A DNA stretch of 64,000 nt from Eucommia ulmoides (Eukaryota; Streptophyta; Magnoliopsida; Garryales; Eucommiaceae). The DNA is taken from the NCBI GenBank assembly GCA_016647705.1, contig CM028338.1, forward strand, positions 20,233,577-20,297,576. The letters are read 5' to 3'. This document shows, one piece after another, positions 1 to 12,425 of this stretch. The notes beneath the pieces were generated by a model, which made no database searches, was not told where the DNA came from, and was given only the letters and a program-made list of their open reading frames with translations. Position 1 is the first letter of the stretch; every line of letters starts with the position of its first letter. Both the position numbers and the translations under genes were made by a program.

Positions 1-1248
1 GAAAGTAAAGGCAGGAAATAAATGCAAGGAAAAATGTAGGGTATAAAGTATTAAACATGCAAGAAATAAAACAGGAAATAAATGCACTTCCACACCCTTA
101 TGTATGTTAAATTTAATATGAATAAAGATTAAAGGCATTGTTATTTTTATTTTTTATTTTTTATTTTTTTAGATAAAAGGGAATTATTATGTTTAAAACC
201 GAAAATGTATTTCTTAGGCTTAGTTTGAATTTCAAGATAGATTTAAACTCCAACAAGGCTTGACCCTCAAAAGTCCCCAGTGGAGTCGCTAACTGACGCA
301 CCCTGGATTTTTGGAAAAAAAGGCGAGAGAAGAGAAAAACACTATTTGGTTTCCTTCCTCTTAAATCTGTTCATTTTAGAAAAACAATTTCAAGGTCTTT
401 TCTAGGCGCCAATTTTAAAAACATTTATTAGGGCTAAAATTTGTTTGAGAAATGAAGTCGCCAACTACTATTGAGTTAAATAGTGTGCTAGGTTACCGGA
501 ATTTTAAAAATTATTTTTTCATTTTGAAATGGCCTAAGTTTTGACTCAAAAAATAGTTGGTCTTAACCAGATATTTCTTTAAAATTTGGAGGTCAGTTAT
601 GCTTGAAGAATGTATTAGGCACCCCAAGACACCTGTCCAAAGACGATAACTAAGTTTAGATAAATCTTTACATTCAAAACAAGTCTAAGTATTTTTCCTT
701 GATTTTTGTTAACACACTAATTCCCATTTTTATATTTTTATGTTTTTATGCTTATTTTAAGTAAAAGAAAGGAAATGTTTTTTTAAACAACAAATAAAAT
801 AAGAATAAATAATAAACAAATGTCTTCCTTTTCGACCACCTATCGATTATGGAAGAACTGACAAGTTTGGCCCCTTGGGTAGATTTATTGTTTTGATTAT
901 TTGGTTTAGGTCGGTTTGGCCAAATTAGTATGCATTTCGAAGAGAAGAAAAAGGGTATAATGAATTTAACGATGTGTTTTAAGTAAAGAAAACATAATAA
1001 AAATATATATTTTTTTTAGTTTTGTTTAGGAAGAACTTTAAAGAATATTTAGAATACATTTTATATATAAAGAAAAGTTTTGATTTTTTTTTTGGGTAAA
1101 AAAACAAAGTATCTTTAAAATACATTTATTGAGAAGAATTTGGAAACAAAGATTTCAAGAATCTTCTTTGGAAAATTTTATAAAAAATATATTTTTTGCT
1201 AAGAAAGAAGTTGTAAATTAAATTCCGACTAGTTTGTAAAAAAATATG

Positions 1249-1288
<40 letters not shown>

Positions 1289-1635
1289 AATATGATTTAA
1301 AAAGGATTCTCTTGAAAAACATCATTTTTTAAAAGAATGTTGTTTAGGAAAAAATCTTAAGGAAATTATTGTTTAAGAAGAGCCTTCCCTTTTCAAGAAC
1401 AATTTGGAAAAAATATTTTTAGAAATGGGAACATGTTTTTTTTTTTTTTTTAAAAAAAAAAAAAACATATTTTTAAAGAAAAAAAAAATTGTAAAACAAT
1501 TTGTTAAAGAAAAGTTTTTCTAAGAATCATTTTTGAGAAAAAATATTTTTTTAAAAGACAAAACTAAAGTTTTATTTTTTTAGAATAAAACAAAAGTCCC
1601 TTTTTGTAGAGAAACACCTCTTTTGTAATTTTTTT

Positions 1636-1670
<35 letters not shown>

Positions 1671-3454
1671 TGTTTAAGGTAAAAATAAGGAAAACACTTG
1701 AAATAAAATGAAATGCATATTGATTTTGTCAAGAACACCTCAACCAGACCCATTTGCTTAGGCAAGGTTATGCTCTTGTTTGTTTTTTAGTTTTAAAGGA
1801 ACATAAAATAAAATAAATAATATATATGTGTGTGTGTGGCCAATCCTACCCATAGCTAAGAAAGAAGAAATGTTTCTAAAGAAGGCCGTATTAATCCCAT
1901 GAGGAATAGAGGGTCTTCTTTTATTCCACATTTGAGCCACAAGAGACTTGACCTAGATTATAATAAGGCCAGTCTAAAAAATCAACTTACATACATATAG
2001 GGTGTCAGTCCATAGTTTGAGACTTAGTGTCAGTCCATGATCAAGGCTAAAAAAGAGAAATAAAATGGTGTCAGACCAAAGTCTGAGACTTAATACCAGC
2101 TAATGGCATAGGCTAAAACAGAAAAGAAAATGGTGTCAAGCCAAAGTTTGAGACTTAATACCAGTCAATGGCCCAGGCTACAAAAAAAATGATGACAGGC
2201 CATAGTTTGTGACTTAGTACCTATTCATGGCCTAGACTAAATGAAAAACGAAGTACAGGAAAAGTAAAGTGCAGAAAGGCGCAAAGTAAGAAAGTAAATA
2301 GTTAGCAGTTAGTGTTATGTCAGTAGTTTGTTTTAGGTTCTTTGGGTTTGTTTCTTGTATTTCGTGACAAAACAAAATAATATGCAAATGGGGTTGAAGA
2401 AAGGTTACCTTGTTTAGGAGGATGGTTTTTTTCTAAGAGTTTACTTCCTCCTTCTTCTCTCTCCTTCTTCTTCTTCTTTTATTTTATTTTCTCATTTGAT
2501 TTTGACCTCTTTGTCGGAGGGTTTCAAGATGATTTTTGGAGAGTTTTTAGAGAGAATTTGTGATCTTGTAAATAGTGTAAAGCTTGTGAATCTTACCAAC
2601 CCAAGAATATTTTTGGTCTTAGAGAGAGAAAAATCAACAAGGGCTGGGTTCCTTCGAAAAAAAAAAAAAAAGACCCTTTTATATAGCATTGGCTTGCTTG
2701 TGCATTCATGAATGTGCAAGAAAACCAGAGGGTATTAAATTTCCCCTCATTGATGGGGGCTACCCCCTTAGGGCGTAATCATGACATTTTAGACCCTTTA
2801 TTTATGGTATTGCATGTGGAATCTTACATATTGCCAAAATCAATACATAAGACTTATGGAAATGACCTAGGGATGTTCAAATTCGGTTATCACGAATCCC
2901 AAGAAGCATCCAATGTTTTGTCTTATCCCCAGGGGATGTGCTCATAGCAATTTTTGTATTTTGGGCACTCATTTGTCTAATTAAAGACTTATTTATTGAA
3001 TTTCTTGCAAGAAGGGGTTTCGAAATGAAATTAAACTATCTAAAGTAATATTTAAATGTTCAATTTTGAAAAATAAAATGTTTTTTGTCGTCAATTTGTT
3101 AAAATCGGTGGAAAAAAAAAGTTTTGAGGTCAAAACGTAAAGTGTAATTAGTGAAATTTCTTCAAATTAAAGGGTGAAAACTGAAATTAAACATATTAAA
3201 AGTGATATCCATAGAAAACACACTTTTAATTTTGTAATTTTAGTCCCCAATTAATTTTTAAAAATTTCAAATTTGACCCCGAAACTTTTGTTTATGCTGA
3301 AATTTGATCTAATTAACGATTTTATGTTTTTCTTGTTTTTTATATTTTTGTAATATTAATACATAATCGAAGGTGGAAAGATTGTCTGAAGTTTTAAATT
3401 AGACCAGAATTTTTTTTTAAGTAAAAACGAGGGGGACGAAATGTTGTGTCTACA
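1..3454 (+). mobile_element. Tat/Ogre-like LTR-retrotransposon remnant (LTR or leader region), left end outside window
   Basis: This AT-rich stretch has no convincing protein. It contains a block I recognise from plant Tat/Ogre-type gypsy elements: 'ccccagtggagtcgctaac' near 275-294, a second 'gtcgccaactac' near 458, and 'ggcaccccaagacacctgtcc' near 617. It ends at 3431-3454 with a purine-rich run and 'gacgaaatgttgtgtctaca', which resembles the 3' terminus of such LTRs. Immediately to the right, copia D begins inside its RNase H region, which suggests this LTR sits against or inside D. Long homopolymers (about 36 A at 1251-1287, T runs at 1629-1668) interrupt the block. Family assignment rests on remembered motifs only, and the left boundary and any target duplication lie outside the window. 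Confidence 0.4.
2001..2250. repeat. Tandem repeat, four units of 59-66 bp
   Basis: Four units start at 2001, 2067, 2132 and 2191. Each opens with ggtgtcag(t/a)cca(t/a)agt or a close variant, continues with 'gagactta' and 'ccagtcaatgg', and ends in an A-rich spacer. The middle units are the most alike. Tandem blocks of this size are common in untranslated regions of Tat/Ogre elements, which fits the surroundings. No reading frame runs through it. Confidence 0.85.
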
Positions 3455-3900
3455 TGGTTGGAACCACCTAAAGTTCAAAAATGAACTTCTGAATCTATAA
3501 TTTACTCAAACTCAGTAGTGGAATCTACAATTGTAGTTTGGTTACAACGACCCAACATTTATTATAAATACATATCCCGAAGTTGACTTTTAATCATCCA
3601 CATAGGATTAGAACTCTAAATCAGTATAACCTTCAACTTCCAGTTTCCCTCGTCCACAAACTATAAATTATCCTAAGTCCTTCTTAAGTACTTGAGGATA
3701 TATTTCACAACCTTCCAGTGTTCCAAACCTGAATTAGTTAGATATCGATTGGTCGATCCAATAATGTAATTGATATTAGGCTTGGTACATAGCATTGCAT
3801 ACAGGAGACTTCCAATTGCCGAAGAATATGAAATCCTACTCATCATAATATTCTATTCATAAGAATAATGAATTATCTTCATAGAGATATGAATTCTATA

Positions 3901-4140
3901 CTAGACTAGTAGATGGACTATTTTCGAATTAAGCATGCTGAATCGCTCCAACACTTTATCTATGCACCCAGATTGGGATAAACCAAGCATCATTTTAGAT
4001 CTATATCTATATACTTTTATACCCAGTATATAGAACACTTCTCCCAAATCCTTCATGGAGAAAGTTTGATACATCCACACTTTTGTAGTTGACAACATTC
4101 CTACATCATTTCCAATCAATAAAATATTGTCAACGTACAA
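3901..4140 (-). pseudogene. Copia D reverse transcriptase fragment
   Basis: This 79-residue open segment starts with the catalytic-box neighbourhood 'YVDNILLIGND' and continues 'FSMKDLGEVFYILGIKVYR', then 'GLSQSGCIDKVLERF'. That run is diagnostic of the palm and thumb of plant Ty1/copia reverse transcriptase. It is one fossil piece of element D and is not expected to make protein. Confidence 0.9.
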
Positions 4141-4758
4141 GACCAGGAAATAAATGGTCTTTGCATAATTTTCTTTTATATGAACGGGTTATTCATATTT
4201 TGGAGGTAACCAACTGATTTGAGTGCCTCATCAAAATTGATGTTCCTGTTTCTAGAAGCTTACTTAAGCCCACAAATAAACTTTTTCAATTTGCACACCT
4301 TCACGCTTTTGCCTTCGGCTATGAAGCCCTTTCGTTAATGCATGTAAATCGTTTTCTTTATGTTTTTAGTGAGTAAAATCGTCTTTACATCCATCTTTCA
4401 GATTTCATATTCGTGGTATGTAGCTATAGATAATAAAATCCTGATAGATTTTAACAAGGCAATCGACAAAAAAGTTTTCTTCATAGTATACTCCTTGACC
4501 TTAAGTACATCATTTTGCCACAAATCTTGCCTTAAACACATACAATTTACCATATGAGTCCACATTTCTCTTAAAGATCTATTTATACCGAATGGGAGTG
4601 ATTATATCAGGTGGATCCACAAGAGTCCAAACTCAGTTAGTGTACATAGAGTCTATTTCAGATTTCATTGCTATTAACCATTTCTAACTGTCTAACATCA
4701 TCTCCTCATAGTTAGCGGGATTATTACCTCCCACTAGAAGTAGACCCTCTCTATCCTT

Positions 4759-5055
4759 TTATTCAATATATCCTAGATATCTATTAGTATAATCATAGGT
4801 TCTACTAGATCTACGAGAAAATTGATTACTCGATGCATTTAATATTGTCGGTTCTACATTTCTAGTTTGCTCAGCCTGGTCGATGTCTAACACCTCTGCC
4901 AAGTCTATATTTTGTCTTGTGTTGTATTCTTTGAGAAATAATTCCTCTAAGAATTCTATATTTCTAAAAATAAATATTCTTTTTTCTTTTGGGTGATAAA
5001 AGAAGTATTCATCGGTTTCCCTAGGATAACCCACAATTCTACAAATATGAGTCAT
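4759..5055 (-). pseudogene. Copia D integrase C-terminal and linker fragment
   Basis: The 98-residue segment begins with 'GYPRETDEYFFYHPKEK' and 'IFRNIEFLEE', the conserved C-terminal integrase block of plant copia polyproteins. A polar linker follows (serine- and arginine-rich 'SRRSSRTYD'), as expected between integrase and reverse transcriptase. It lies upstream of the reverse transcriptase fragment on the same strand, in the expected order. Confidence 0.88.
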
Positions 5056-7060
5056 AAATTCTAATTTGTTTGTCTCAAGTATTTTTACATGAGCTTGACA
5101 AACCCAAATATTAACATACTTAAGACTTAGTTGTTATTCTTTCCACGTTTCATGTGATGTAACCAGCACAGATTTAGTTAGAAACTTATTTAGTAAATGA
5201 GTTATAGTCATCAAAGCATGTCCTCAAGATGAAATGGGTAAATTAGTGTGACTCATCATCAATCTAAACATATCTGATAGGGTTTAATCTCATTTCCAAT
5301 ATACCATTTAATTGTAGAATAGCAGAAGGAGTCTGCTAGGAAAGTATACCATTAATCTTGAGATAGTCGAGAAACTCTAAGGATGAGTACTTTCCACCTC
5401 GATCTGATTAAAGTGCCTTAATACACTTTCCTGTTTGTTTCTCTACTTCATTTCTGAATTCTTTGAATATTTAAAAGTATTATACTTGTGTCTCATAAGA
5501 TATACAAAACCACACCTAGAGTGATTATCGGTAACGGTAATGAAGTATTAAAGTCCACCTCAGGTTGAGGAGCTTATGGGCCCACACACGTCAGTATGTT
5601 AACAACCTGTTCCCAATGTCATGTAAAGAGTGACTTATTCATTTTGACCATGATAGAAGATTTACAAGTTGGTAATGGCTCCAAGCCAAATGAGCCTAAG
5701 AGCCCATCCTTAACGATCTTGTTGATTCTTTTCTCACTAATATGACCTATCCTGAAATGCCATAAGTAGGTAGAATTTTAATCTCTTAATATATTCTTTA
5801 TAATATTTTCATTTTCTATGTTGATAATTTCATCCCACGTTTTAATAACAAAGATTGTAATAACATGTACCCAAACCAACCAACTTTGAATGAAGATAAA
5901 CAATATAATTATTATTCCAAAAAGAAAATGAATAACCATTCTTCATTAAACAAGGAATAGAAATAATATTTTTGAAAACTTTAGACATAACAAACAACCT
6001 CTTAAATTTAAAATGTGCGATAACAGTAGTTACAAGTGAAGGTCTCTTATGTCTAATGCAATAACTGTTGCACCATTTTCCATATGCACTAAGATGTTCC
6101 CTTTACTCATCCTTCTGTTTCCCTTTAGACCTTGCATAGTATGACACACCTATAAATTAGTACCAAATCTAAAACCCAATTTGAAATGGAAAAGGTTGTC
6201 AAACAACCAATAACAACAAGCAAATTTGACATAGCTTCAAAAGGTTTGTCCCTAGAACTCAATAACTGAGGACAATTTCTTTTCCAATGCCTTTGTTAGT
6301 AATAGTGAAAACAGTTTCCTTTATTGGCCTTCTTTTTATTCTATAACTTATGTTACACTTTTAAAGACGAGTTGGGTTTACTCTTCTTCTTTTTCTTTCC
6401 TTTTTTAGGATGAAGGTTCGTCCACTATGAGTAATGAACCCTTAGACTTTTTCAAGGTCCCCTCGGTAGTCCTCAGCATGTTAAGAAGCACCAAAAGTAT
6501 GACTTACTAATTTTTCCATGTTGACGTTCACCATGAACTGATCGAGCGAGTCAGGAAATAACTACAAAATAAGATCCATAGCCAAGTCGTGATAAAGAAA
6601 TGATCCCAACTTTTTTAATCCCTCAACCTCACTGATCATCTTAGGACATGGTCCCTAATCTATGACCCTATCGGCATCTTGGATTTGAAATACTCCTTTG
6701 AGACGTTGTACCTAATTGTATGATTGTGCTTGCCAAAGAGAGATTCCATGCATTGTATAATCATATATGTGATCCCCAACCCTTCGTACTGTTTCTAGAG
6801 CTCATTAATCATCTATGATATCATTTCACACAAGGCTTTCTTATTATCGTCTATCCATTACTAGATCATGATACATGTTTTGTCAGAGTTGGAATCTTAT
6901 GCTAGAGGAACTGGACTATCATAACATAAACCAATTTCTGAGAAGCCAAAATTAGCTTAAGCATTCTCAGCCAATTAGGAAAATTAGGTTCGGTTAAAGT
7001 ATTTTTCACAAGAACATCTTACAATTGTTTCAACATAATAAAGTCTACACAGAAAGTAAA

Positions 7061-9663
7061 TACAACGTATAAATAAAGTAAAAAGTTGTGTACATAAATT
7101 TAAGATCAAAGGTCTTTTATGAATCTAAATATATTCAAACTATTTTTTTCAATCTCACTACCCGCTAGGAAAACGGTTACATTCCAAATGTTCCTAGTGG
7201 GGAATTAAATAATCTCTTTCTATCGATAGTGTCTGGCCGTTAGCTAAGGAACTATCGCTCTTGGGGATGTGCAACTTTTGCCTCTTACCTTGTAGGTAAG
7301 ATTCAATTCAGGTTTAGACTCTAGTTTGATCATAGCACGCTCAACAACTAAAGGATATATCTCCCTAGTTTAGTCAAATTCACCCAGCATAGTCCAAGCT
7401 AGTCCTAATGTGTACACTGCATACTAGTTATCGGAACACATCAGTCTACTATTTCCATGTTATAGATGAAGATAAGTTCATCGTGAGTTTGATTTCCAAG
7501 ACATGGTACTGCCCTACTAGCTAAGTATCGACTTAGGCTTATGGAGCCCCTACCCAAACAAATCCCCATGGTGGAAGATTATGAAGAAGCATATCTCATA
7601 TGCTCTTGCTCACTTGATATTTGCTTTGAGTGATATCTATTTATATCTCATCTTTTAATTTATGTAGTTCGTTTAACATGCATTATATACTTATAACAAA
7701 AAATAAACGTCCCACATATGCATGCTAATTGGGCCAACATAAAGCCGCATAAAATAAATTGTCTCGTGCATGCATATAAATAAGTTGGCTGATCATGGAC
7801 TTGTATGTCAATTCGGCCTGAGCCACTGGACCAAATCTAATTTGGTCATGTAACCAATTAAACTAAAGACGACTCATTAAATGGGCCTCTTTTTTGGGCT
7901 TTCAATTTCTTGGCCTTCATTGCTTCATGCTTCTAATTGGGCTCCTCCATTTTACTATCATCATTAGGCATCCTCTCCGTCTTCTCAAAATTATAAATAT
8001 AAAATAAATAAGAAAAAAAAAAGGATACATTTCAGAAAGAGAATGGGTATCTAGAAGGGGATCAGTACAAAAATAAAAAATAAGGCAAAGCATGCAAACC
8101 CGTAATAATTAATTACAACCCAGATTGGATTTAGAAGGCCAATCTCCAAAATTACAACCATTCCATAAACCATCACATAGTTAAACAATTTTAGACCATG
8201 ATTAAAATGGTATTAGTCCATGATCATCCCCTTGGTAACATATATAATACATTGCATGTAAAATAAACAAGAACTGGTTAATCCTATTATGAAATCAGAT
8301 TGGATCGATAAACATTGATGTTTTCTAATTAAATTAGGAGATTAATTCTTCTCTTACAACAATATTAATCCAAATTAAATTAAATTCTATGTCTATTACC
8401 GCAAAATAATTAAAATAGAATTCAATTCAAGTACTTAATTATCCAAATTCCATGTCTATGAAAATTATCTCATAATATTAAAAGAAAACTTGGTGATAAA
8501 CATACAAACTTTTGAAAATTATACCATATTTAGAATTTAAATAATATTTATCTCTTAAATAAAATTTAAAAAATATTTTCAAATAAATATATATAATTAT
8601 CAAATTTAAATAATTAATATAATAATTATCTAGAAATTATTATCTAATAATAATTTAAAATGATTAATTAAATATTTAATTTATTAAGTTTAAAATTTAA
8701 AGTTTAAATAAGATAACAAATCTAATTTGATATATGTTTTTTTTTAATAATTTTAAAATATATCAAATCTGATACATGCATAATTTAAAATTCAAATGAA
8801 TATGCCTAGTCAACATTTTACTATTCTTCCTAAATATTCAAAAGACCAAATCTGTAGAATCTACGAAATCATAGTTAATTCAAATTTATGTCGAAACAAA
8901 AATCGAACCATGGCACCGGGAACCATCGCTAATCCACCACGCCATTGCAATACCGTGGTGGTTTCGTACCACGCGTTGGCCCCTGAACTTTTTAAATTCA
9001 ACATTACTACACATTCTTTTTCAATAACTCTTCTAACATCAATTTTCTATTATGTGTAACCCATTAGGTTCAATCAAAAGTTGAATGGAAAAAATAATTA
9101 ATAATTTATTAATTTACTATTAAATTAATCAATTAAAATTAGAAAAAATTTAATTTTGCCCTTCCAAAAGAAAATACTTTTTTTCTTAAGGCATTTTCTC
9201 AAACTGTGAGTCACGTCTACCCATATATCACAACCATGTCTAGTTAACAAGAATTTAAATATCCCACTATACCCAATGAATACATTTGAAGTATCATGGT
9301 TAGAGAACAAAAATTAGAAGTATCGAAGTATATCAACCTACACATGCAATATATAACAACTCAAGTCAGAAGATTACAAATACAATTACACCTCAGATAT
9401 CCTATTTTTCATTGAGCAAAGCTACCATGTAGAATATTAAGGATGATCATATTCGGTCCCTTACTACACTAGTAAGTCCACTTCTAGTTGTTCTAGTATC
9501 TCATACTAATGGTTTGAGACTCACCATTCTCAAAGCAAAAACAACGAAACAGGTTAGCCTAAATTGTTGAAGACCATTTTCAATAATTGAATATCGACTA
9601 GAAATAATTTAGAATATCAAGTTAATATCCAAGGTCTACAATGATATTGGTACAATTAAATAT
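7061..9663. other. Unassigned AT-rich DNA, possibly D's leader and 5' LTR
   Basis: I see no gene here. 7060-7660 could be the untranslated leader of copia D, because it lies directly upstream of its gag start on the minus strand. 8470-8760 is extremely AT-rich ('aataattatctagaaattatt' style). An 8-bp perfect inverted repeat, ccaccacg/cgtggtgg, spans about 8934-8961. Short open frames, including one at 8796-9059, have no recognisable motif. With no second LTR copy I cannot set boundaries. Confidence 0.4.
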
Positions 9664-10062
9664 TAGGAAAAAATACATTTTAAACCCTCTAAGTATTGAC
9701 ACATTTCTAAACGGTCCCTCTCCGTTTGAGCTTTTAATTTTAAACTCTCTCCCTCTCCCCGTCAGCCCATGTTACAGAGGGGTGGAATCACCCCCTAACA
9801 GGGGGTGATTTACCACCTGATTTGGGGGGTGGAACCACCCTCGTAACAGGGGGTATAACACCCTTTGTTGAAGGGGGTGAAACACCCCCATGGAACAAGG
9901 GGTGAAAACGCCCCTGTTTTTCACAAGGGGTGAACACCCCCTATTACGGCTATGTTTTTACCCCCCTTAAGAAAGGGGTTTTAACCCCTGTTATGGGGGT
10001 GGTTCACTCCCATAATAGGGGTGAACTACCCCCGTAACAGGGGTGTAGCACCCCCTAGAACA
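9664..10062. repeat. Insert with an array of about 11 GGGGGTG/CACCCCC hairpins
   Basis: After a T/A-rich start ('ttttaaaccctctaag', 'taaacggtccctctccg'), 9777-10062 consists of about 11 units of mostly 21-28 bp, with one longer. Each unit is a small inverted repeat of the form GGGGGTG, 2-6 bases, CACCCCC, joined by 'taaca' or 'ttat'. It is strikingly G/C-rich in an AT-rich window and has many G4-G6 and C4-C6 runs on both strands. Its right edge cuts copia B just after the conserved 'RYLK' of its reverse transcriptase/RNase H region. It resembles no coding sequence. It may be a terminal part of a DNA transposon or a local expansion, and I cannot assign a family. Confidence 0.8.
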
Positions 10063-11036
10063 GACTTTAGGTACCTCAAAATATGGATAATTGTATTCAT
10101 ATGTTGTTCTCTAAGATTATGCATAAACTGGCTGAAAATACTCAAGGTATAGGTTAGATCTGGTTTGGTATGAGACAAGTACAACAATCTGCCTACCAGT
10201 CTTTGGCATCTTCCTTTGTCAACTGGTACCTGTTTGGGCTCAACACATAGCTTTAGACCTCCTTCTACTGGTGTATCCACTAGTTAACATACTGCAATAC
10301 CAGTTTCTCATAATAAATCTAGAGCATATTTTCTTCGAGACAAGACTATCCCTTTGTTAGATCGGGGTACTTCAATCCTAAGGAAATATTTCAATGGTCC
10401 TTAATCTTTCATTTTAAATTCTTTAGACAAGTAATTTTGCAGGGATTTTCTTTCATTAGAATCATTCCCTCTAACTACCATATCATCCACATATACAATT
10501 AGCGTAGTTATCTTACCTTGCTCCCTTTTGAGGAAAAGAGTATGATCTGAATTGCTCTTATGGTAAGCAAAGGCTATCATAGATTTTGTAAACCTTCTAA
10601 ATCATGCTCTAGGAGACTGCTTCAGCCCATACAATGATTTTTTTTCGTTTGCAAACCTTCTGGATGTGTCTTTTTGGTATCATGCAACCCGGTGGGAGAT
10701 CCGTGTAGACTTCTTCACATAATTCAGCTTGTAAAAATGCATTCTTCACATCCAATTGTTGTAGTAACTAATCTAAGTTTGCAGCAAAAGATAGCAGAAC
10801 ACGAATTGTGTTGATTTTGGCTACAGATGCAAATGTTTCTGTGTAATCAATCCCGTAGATTTGAGTGTATCCCTTTGCTACCAGTCTTGCTTTAAAGTGC
10901 TCAATTGTGTCATCAACCTTGTACTTCATGGTGTAAATCGACTACATCCAACTAGTTTCTTTCCTGGTGGAAGATCAACTAGTTCCCATGTTTCATTTTT
11001 TTTTTCAAAGATTTCATCTCCTCGTTCATAGCTGCT
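10063..11036 (-). pseudogene. Copia B reverse transcriptase segment
   Basis: Minus-strand coding traces run from a 'LVDLPPGKK' region near 10980 through the YVDD catalytic box at 10482-10493. They end with the open segment 10026-10280, whose core 'RLVGRLLYLSHTKPDLTY' and 'SQFMHNLREQHMN...ILRYLK' is the RT/RNase H junction of plant copia. The right edge (11036) is the A1 insertion site and the left edge is the hairpin array. It is a fossil with several breaks. Confidence 0.88.
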
Positions 11037-12425
11037 TAGTAGCGCGTAAATACGTCGCTACTTTCACCAAATGTGTACTGGTCAAGTTTTAGTATAGATT
11101 GGAAGAGGTATGGTTGTCGTATCCATAGGGATTGGATGAGATTATCGTTGAGTACCGTAATTATCATAACCTAAATTTATTTAGGCGATAAAAATATGTT
11201 TTGTTTATAAAATAAATATTAAACTAAAATACTAATTAATCTAATTACACTATTTATACTATATTGGGAAGTTTAGGGGAATAGATTATCTATGGATTAA
11301 TTTCATTTACTTAAACGTGTTTCATTTCATTTAGTTAACAATAATGGTATTCGACCTATACGACAGTCTCAGTATCGTAAACTCATTCACTCCCTTTCCC
11401 GAGTGTAAAGTGAATGAATATGTGACTTCGCGTTAACACCGAAGTCCCCCTCTGGCGTTTTTTAGAACACATAGTCACGTGAGTCTTACCCCCAACGTCA
11501 TGGATTGCACACTTTCTAACGCCTTCTCGGGTCATTAGATCGTCGCGTTGTGTTTAAAACCTAGTCCGAATCCTGGGTTACCTTTCCTGAGTGTCAAACC
11601 CCGATTTCCCAATATATATAAACAAGCAAATAATGGAAATACAAGAATAGCAAACACAATCGAATAGCGAAGAACAACTGTTAAAGAAACACAATTCAAA
11701 CAAACGACATTTTCATAAACTATATTAATCCCATAGATAATCCATGTTTAGCAAATTTCCATAACCGTACATACAATAACAAATGAGCTAAACATACTCA
11801 AACAAACTACCAAAGTTAAGAAATAAGGAAAGAAACAAAGGAACTTAGCCATTATTCGAAGATCCGACGCTAAAACCTCTCTGAGAGCGTTTCTCCTTCT
11901 TCGCTTGATGTTTTTCTCCTTTAGTTTGGTTAAGCTCTTCCCAAAAACTCTCAAGACTCTCTTATCTATCCTCTAATGAGGTCTTATGGCCAAATATTGG
12001 AGAAGGAGAGAAGATATAAGAACAAAAATATCTATAATACACACTTTACAGGTGCAGAGTTCACCGCTGCAGCTGTGGTTATGTCGGCAGTGGTCACCGC
12101 TGTAGCGGTGGCTTGATCGTTGTAGCAGTAGTCCATCAATGGGCACTCTGTTGTTTCACCGCTACAGCGGTGGACAGACAAAACTAAATTTTACCCTTTG
12201 TTGTTTCACCGCTACAGCGGTAGACAACTTGGCATTTTTCATCATTTTTCCACCGTTCTTCCACCGTCGTTCCACCGATCAGCTTGATTTTCAACTATTT
12301 GAGCTCTTTTTTGTCTCAAACACCTGATTTATACAAAAACAAATAAAATCTAATTAAAACACGATAAAAATACTCAAAAACTATCAAATTCAGTTTGGAA
12401 ATAAATGGATAAATTATCCCTATCA
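11037..12425 (-). repeat. A1 3' LTR
   Basis: This 1389-bp LTR aligns by eye over its full length with 15133-18263 (minus A3) and with both LTRs of A5. Between about 12050 and 12220 it holds five or six imperfect copies of the palindrome CACCGCTGCAGCGGTG. Other shared blocks include 'ctcattcactccctttcccgag' and 'gcgttaac-gc-gaagtccccctc'. It ends exactly at the CTGCT duplication. Confidence 0.9.

Larger units (their letters stand above)
3455..7060 (-). mobile_element. Copia D: old Ty1/copia element, LTRs not identified
   Basis: Read on the minus strand, the domain order is gag, protease/integrase, reverse transcriptase, RNase H, as in Ty1/copia. A gag start resembling 'PNFPNWLRMLKL' lies near 6930-7010 and a zinc-knuckle-like 'CFH...GHWKRNCP' segment near 6268-6320. 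The integrase C-terminal segment is at 4759-5055 and a reverse transcriptase block at 3901-4140. The RNase H region stops near 3455 against the Tat/Ogre-like LTR. The element is badly decayed, with many breaks, and lacks a recognisable 3' LTR. The wording of the domains is closest to TAR/Tork-type copia, but the clade is uncertain. Confidence 0.82.

Noticed and set aside
1251-1287. Long A run as a LINE or processed-gene tail
   Set aside because: No LINE coding or upstream gene sequence. The surroundings have many other homopolymers, so it is low complexity only.
8796-9059. Plus-strand open frame of 87 codons
   Set aside because: No motif or context. It lies in a region that may be a copia LTR on the other strand.
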